A stretch of DNA of 60,353 nucleotides from an uncultured beta proteobacterium (lineage in GTDB: Bacteria > Pseudomonadota > Gammaproteobacteria > Burkholderiales > Burkholderiaceae_C), in NCBI GenBank assembly GCA_903920695.1, contig CAIXNB010000032.1:1-60353 (forward strand). Direction: 5' to 3'. Positions 58,069 through 60,353 of this stretch are shown piece by piece. The position numbers and the translations under genes are program-made. The notes below the pieces were generated by a model. That model was not told the origin of the DNA, searched no databases, and was given only the letters and a program-made list of their open reading frames with translations. How positions within the stretch are numbered: the stretch's first letter is position 1; each line of letters begins with the position of its first letter.

Positions 58069-58413
58069 TCAGACTTTCTTGAGGAAGCAAGCCTTGAGCA
58101 TGAAACTGCCGGCGTCCATCTTGCAGTCCACTTCGTGGTCGCCACCCACCAGCCGGATGCTTTTGACCTTTGTGCCCATCTTGAGCACGGTCGACGAGCC
58201 CTTCACTTTCAAGTCCTTGATCAGTACCACTGCGTCGCCGTCGGCAAGCGCCTGACCGTTGGCGTCCTTGACGCTGGCGGCGGCATCGTCGTCAATGTCC
58301 TGGGCCGCCGAGATCGGCCACTCATGACCGCAGTCCGGGCAGATGTAGTTTTCACCATCGGGATAGGTATTTTCGAGCGTGCATTGGACACAGGCCGGAG
58401 GTGTTTGTGGCAT
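58069..58413 (-). CDS. PhnA-like (YjdM) zinc-ribbon protein
   Basis: 114 residues. An N-terminal zinc ribbon (CVQC, later CPDCGHEW) precedes the PhnA domain ([39 protein letters not shown]). Despite the name it does not act in phosphonate cleavage as far as is known; function unclear. Confidence 0.9.
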   Translation of the reverse strand: MPQTPPACVQCTLENTYPDGENYICPDCGHEWPISAAQDIDDDAAASVKDANGQALADGDAVVLIKDLKVKGSSTVLKMGTKVKSIRLVGGDHEVDCKMDAGSFMLKACFLKKV

Positions 58414-58426
58414 GTTGGGTTTCAGG

Positions 58427-59296
58427 TTACGGGTGAATCATGTTGTTGATGTCATACGCTGATGACGTGGCTGGCAAGGGCAGTTGCCCGCCGCTGCAGC
58501 GTTCAATGTCGCCGAGATCGCGCCGGGACGCAACGAGCTGAAAACCAGCTTCCTGCAGCAATATGCGCACGGCAGCCGCTTGGTCATAACCGTGCTCCAG
58601 CAGCAGCCAGCCGCCGACTTGCAGATGCGCGGCGGCCTGCGCGATGATGCGTCGCAGATCGTCCAGACCGTCGGCGCCGGCGGTCAGAGCTTGCGTTGGT
58701 TCGTGCGCCAGGTCAACCAGATGCCGGTCTTGCGCTGCAATGTACGGCGGGTTCGAGATGATCAGTTGATAGCGGCCATTGATGCCTTCAAACCACGAGC
58801 TATGCTGGAAGGCGACATCCAGATGCAGCCGAACTGCATTGGAACGCGCTACAGCCAACGCATCCTCACTGAAGTCAGTGGCGCGCACGGACAGATCAGG
58901 ACGACTCGCCTTGAGCGCCAGCGCGATGGCGCCGCTGCCGGTGCCGAGGTCAAGAACGGTTGCTGCGGGAGTGTCGATGAGCAGCGCCAGTGCCCAGTCG
59001 ACCAGTGTTTCGGTATCGGGGCGCGGCACCAGCACACGGGCGTCGACTCGCAAGTCCAGCCCGAAGAATTCCTTGTGGCCCGTGATGTAGGCCAGCGGCT
59101 CGCCATTGCGGCGACGTAGCAGGCAAGCTTCAAACACTGCTTGCGCCGGCGCGGCCAATTCATCGGCGTCGTGGGCTAGCAGCCAGGCCCGGTCATGCGC
59201 AGACCGTCCCAGCGCGTGCAGCAGCAGCATCTGCACGTCCAGCCGCTCCAGGCCCTCAGCCTGTGCCGTCTGCAGTGCATGTGCCAGTGTTGTCAC
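58427..59296 (-). CDS. prmC: Peptide chain release factor N5-glutamine methyltransferase
   Basis: 289 residues. The SAM motif [16 protein letters not shown] and the catalytic NPPY are present, with the PrmC N-terminal helical domain. Methylates the GGQ glutamine of release factors. It follows prfA after 7 bases, the usual partner. Confidence 0.96.
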   Translation of the reverse strand: MTTLAHALQTAQAEGLERLDVQMLLLHALGRSAHDRAWLLAHDADELAAPAQAVFEACLLRRRNGEPLAYITGHKEFFGLDLRVDARVLVPRPDTETLVDWALALLIDTPAATVLDLGTGSGAIALALKASRPDLSVRATDFSEDALAVARSNAVRLHLDVAFQHSSWFEGINGRYQLIISNPPYIAAQDRHLVDLAHEPTQALTAGADGLDDLRRIIAQAAAHLQVGGWLLLEHGYDQAAAVRILLQEAGFQLVASRRDLGDIERCSGGQLPLPATSSAYDINNMIHP

Positions 59297-59303
59297 GTGA
59301 AGC

Positions 59304-60353
59304 TCAGGCGCCGGCGCCGAGTTCCAGCGCGGCCAATTGCTGGGCCGCCTCGTAGGCCTTCAATGCCTGTACGACGTCGTCCAGGTCGCCCTCCATGATG
59401 TTGAGCAGCTTGTACAGCGTGAGGTTGATGCGGTGGTCGGTCAGTCGCCCCTGCGGGAAGTTGTAGGTGCGGATGCGGTCGCTGCGGTCGCCACTGCCGA
59501 TCAGGCTCTTGCGCTCGGCCGCATCTTTCGCCGCTCGTTCCGAGCGGTCCTTTTCCTGAATGCGCGCGGTCAGCACCTTGAGCGCTTGCGCCTTGTTGCT
59601 GTGCTGGCTGCGGCCATCCTGGCATTCGGCCACGATGCCGGTCGGCAAGTGCGTGATGCGCACGGCTGAATCGGTCTTGTTGATGTGCTGACCGCCGGCG
59701 CCGCTGGCGCGGTAGGTGTCGATGCGCAAGTCGGCTGGATTGATCTGGATTGCCACCGTTTCGTCAGGCTCGGCCAGCACGGCTACCGTGCAGGCGCTGG
59801 TATGGATGCGGCCCTGCGTCTCGGTGGCGGGCACGCGCTGCACGCGGTGGCCACCGGACTCGAACTTGAGCGCCCCATACACGTTGTCGCCTTCGATGCG
59901 GATCACCACTTCCTTGTAGCCGCCAAGCTCGCTGGCTGATTCGCTGATGATCTCGGTCTTCCAGCCGCTCCGCTCGCAGTAGCGCGTGTACATGCGCAGC
60001 AGATCGGCGGCAAACAGGGCGGACTCATCGCCGCCGGTGCCGGCGCGGATTTCCATGAAGGCATTTCGCGCGTCGTCCGGGTCCTTGGGCAGCAGCATGC
60101 GCTGCAGTTCGCTTTCGAGCTGCGCGAGCTCGGCGCCAGCGCTGTCGATTTCCTCCTGCGCCATAGCAGTCATGTCGGCATCGCTGTCGGCGCTGGTCAG
60201 CAGATCCTGCGCGGCTGCTAGATCCGCTTCGCGCTGCTGGTAACGCGTCCAGCGCGTGGCCGCCGCGGCAACCTCGGTGTGTTCGCGCGACAGCACCAGG
60301 AACTGCTTCATGTCCTTCATGATGTCCTCGCGCGAAAGCAGAAATTCAAGCAG
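59304..60353 (-). CDS. prfA: Peptide chain release factor 1, 5' end cut by the window edge
   Basis: At least 349 codons are visible; the frame stays open to the window end with [11 protein letters not shown] before the first internal Met, as family members have, so the true start is outside. The GGQ motif ([18 protein letters not shown]) and the PCRF domain are clear. Terminates translation at UAA/UAG. Confidence 0.96.
   Translation of the reverse strand: MLEFLLSREDIMKDMKQFLVLSREHTEVAAAATRWTRYQQREADLAAAQDLLTSADSDADMTAMAQEEIDSAGAELAQLESELQRMLLPKDPDDARNAFMEIRAGTGGDESALFAADLLRMYTRYCERSGWKTEIISESASELGGYKEVVIRIEGDNVYGALKFESGGHRVQRVPATETQGRIHTSACTVAVLAEPDETVAIQINPADLRIDTYRASGAGGQHINKTDSAVRITHLPTGIVAECQDGRSQHSNKAQALKVLTARIQEKDRSERAAKDAAERKSLIGSGDRSDRIRTYNFPQGRLTDHRINLTLYKLLNIMEGDLDDVVQALKAYEAAQQLAALELGAGA

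Overview
The window looks like a chromosomal segment of a betaproteobacterium, most likely a Comamonadaceae member (Rhodoferax/Polaromonas-like). That placement is an inference from recalled gene order: leuCD-leuB-asd-fimV-truA-trpF-trpB-trpA-accD, and gltA-sdhEBADC next to a GntR regulator, mdh and an AcnB-type aconitase. No database search was possible.

Positions 1-11657 are the right-hand part of an integrated element (prophage or integrative plasmid-like island). A P4-type tyrosine integrase sits beside the 3' end of tRNA-Arg(CCU), which is the attachment site. Everything else in the element runs on the minus strand, away from the integrase: a small HTH protein, two orphan genes, an AlpA-like regulator, a ParB-like protein, an SF2 helicase, a Toprim primase and an O-like winged-helix replication initiator. 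Then come four small orphan genes, a 656-base spacer, a stand-alone M41-like (FtsH-like) metallopeptidase, a coiled-coil protein and a gene cut by the window edge. Many genes overlap by ATGA or 8 bases, so much of it is one translationally coupled replication operon. The initiator gene carries five 15-bp palindromic iterons, four of them spaced by 33, 33 and 22 bp, next to an AT-rich stretch: a strong candidate replication origin inside the gene. The left end of the element and any structural or transfer genes lie outside the window.

Positions 11743-60353 are core chromosome. In order: a VWA/GNAT/MoxR group; a diheme cytochrome c; a YgjP-like metallopeptidase with lysS; a YggT-type membrane protein; the accD-trpABF-truA-fimV-asd-leuBDC block; the TCA block (gltA, sdhEBADC, gntR; divergent mdh, an exported unknown, acnB); a DUF486 membrane protein; a phosphate transporter with its DUF47 partner; a TM2 protein and an acetyltransferase; the rpsP-rimM-trmD-rplS ribosome operon; a NUDIX hydrolase and a CobD/CbiB-like protein; rsgA, an M48 protease and orn; a DEAD-box RNA helicase with a long leader; a small lipoprotein; bamC-dapA-methyltransferase-41-aa membrane peptide-MFS transporter; a SlyD-like isomerase; a PhnA-like zinc-ribbon protein; and prmC-prfA, with prfA cut by the right edge.

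Points worth a second look: the in-gene iteron origin; an acceptor-stem mismatch in the tRNA that is probably an integration scar; candidate integrase arm sites; a compact H-type pseudoknot starting in a stop codon; a GC-rich repeat translated in frame at the N-terminus of TrpF; a perfect 12-bp palindrome between gntR and mdh; and a 41-codon membrane-peptide gene that is easily missed.
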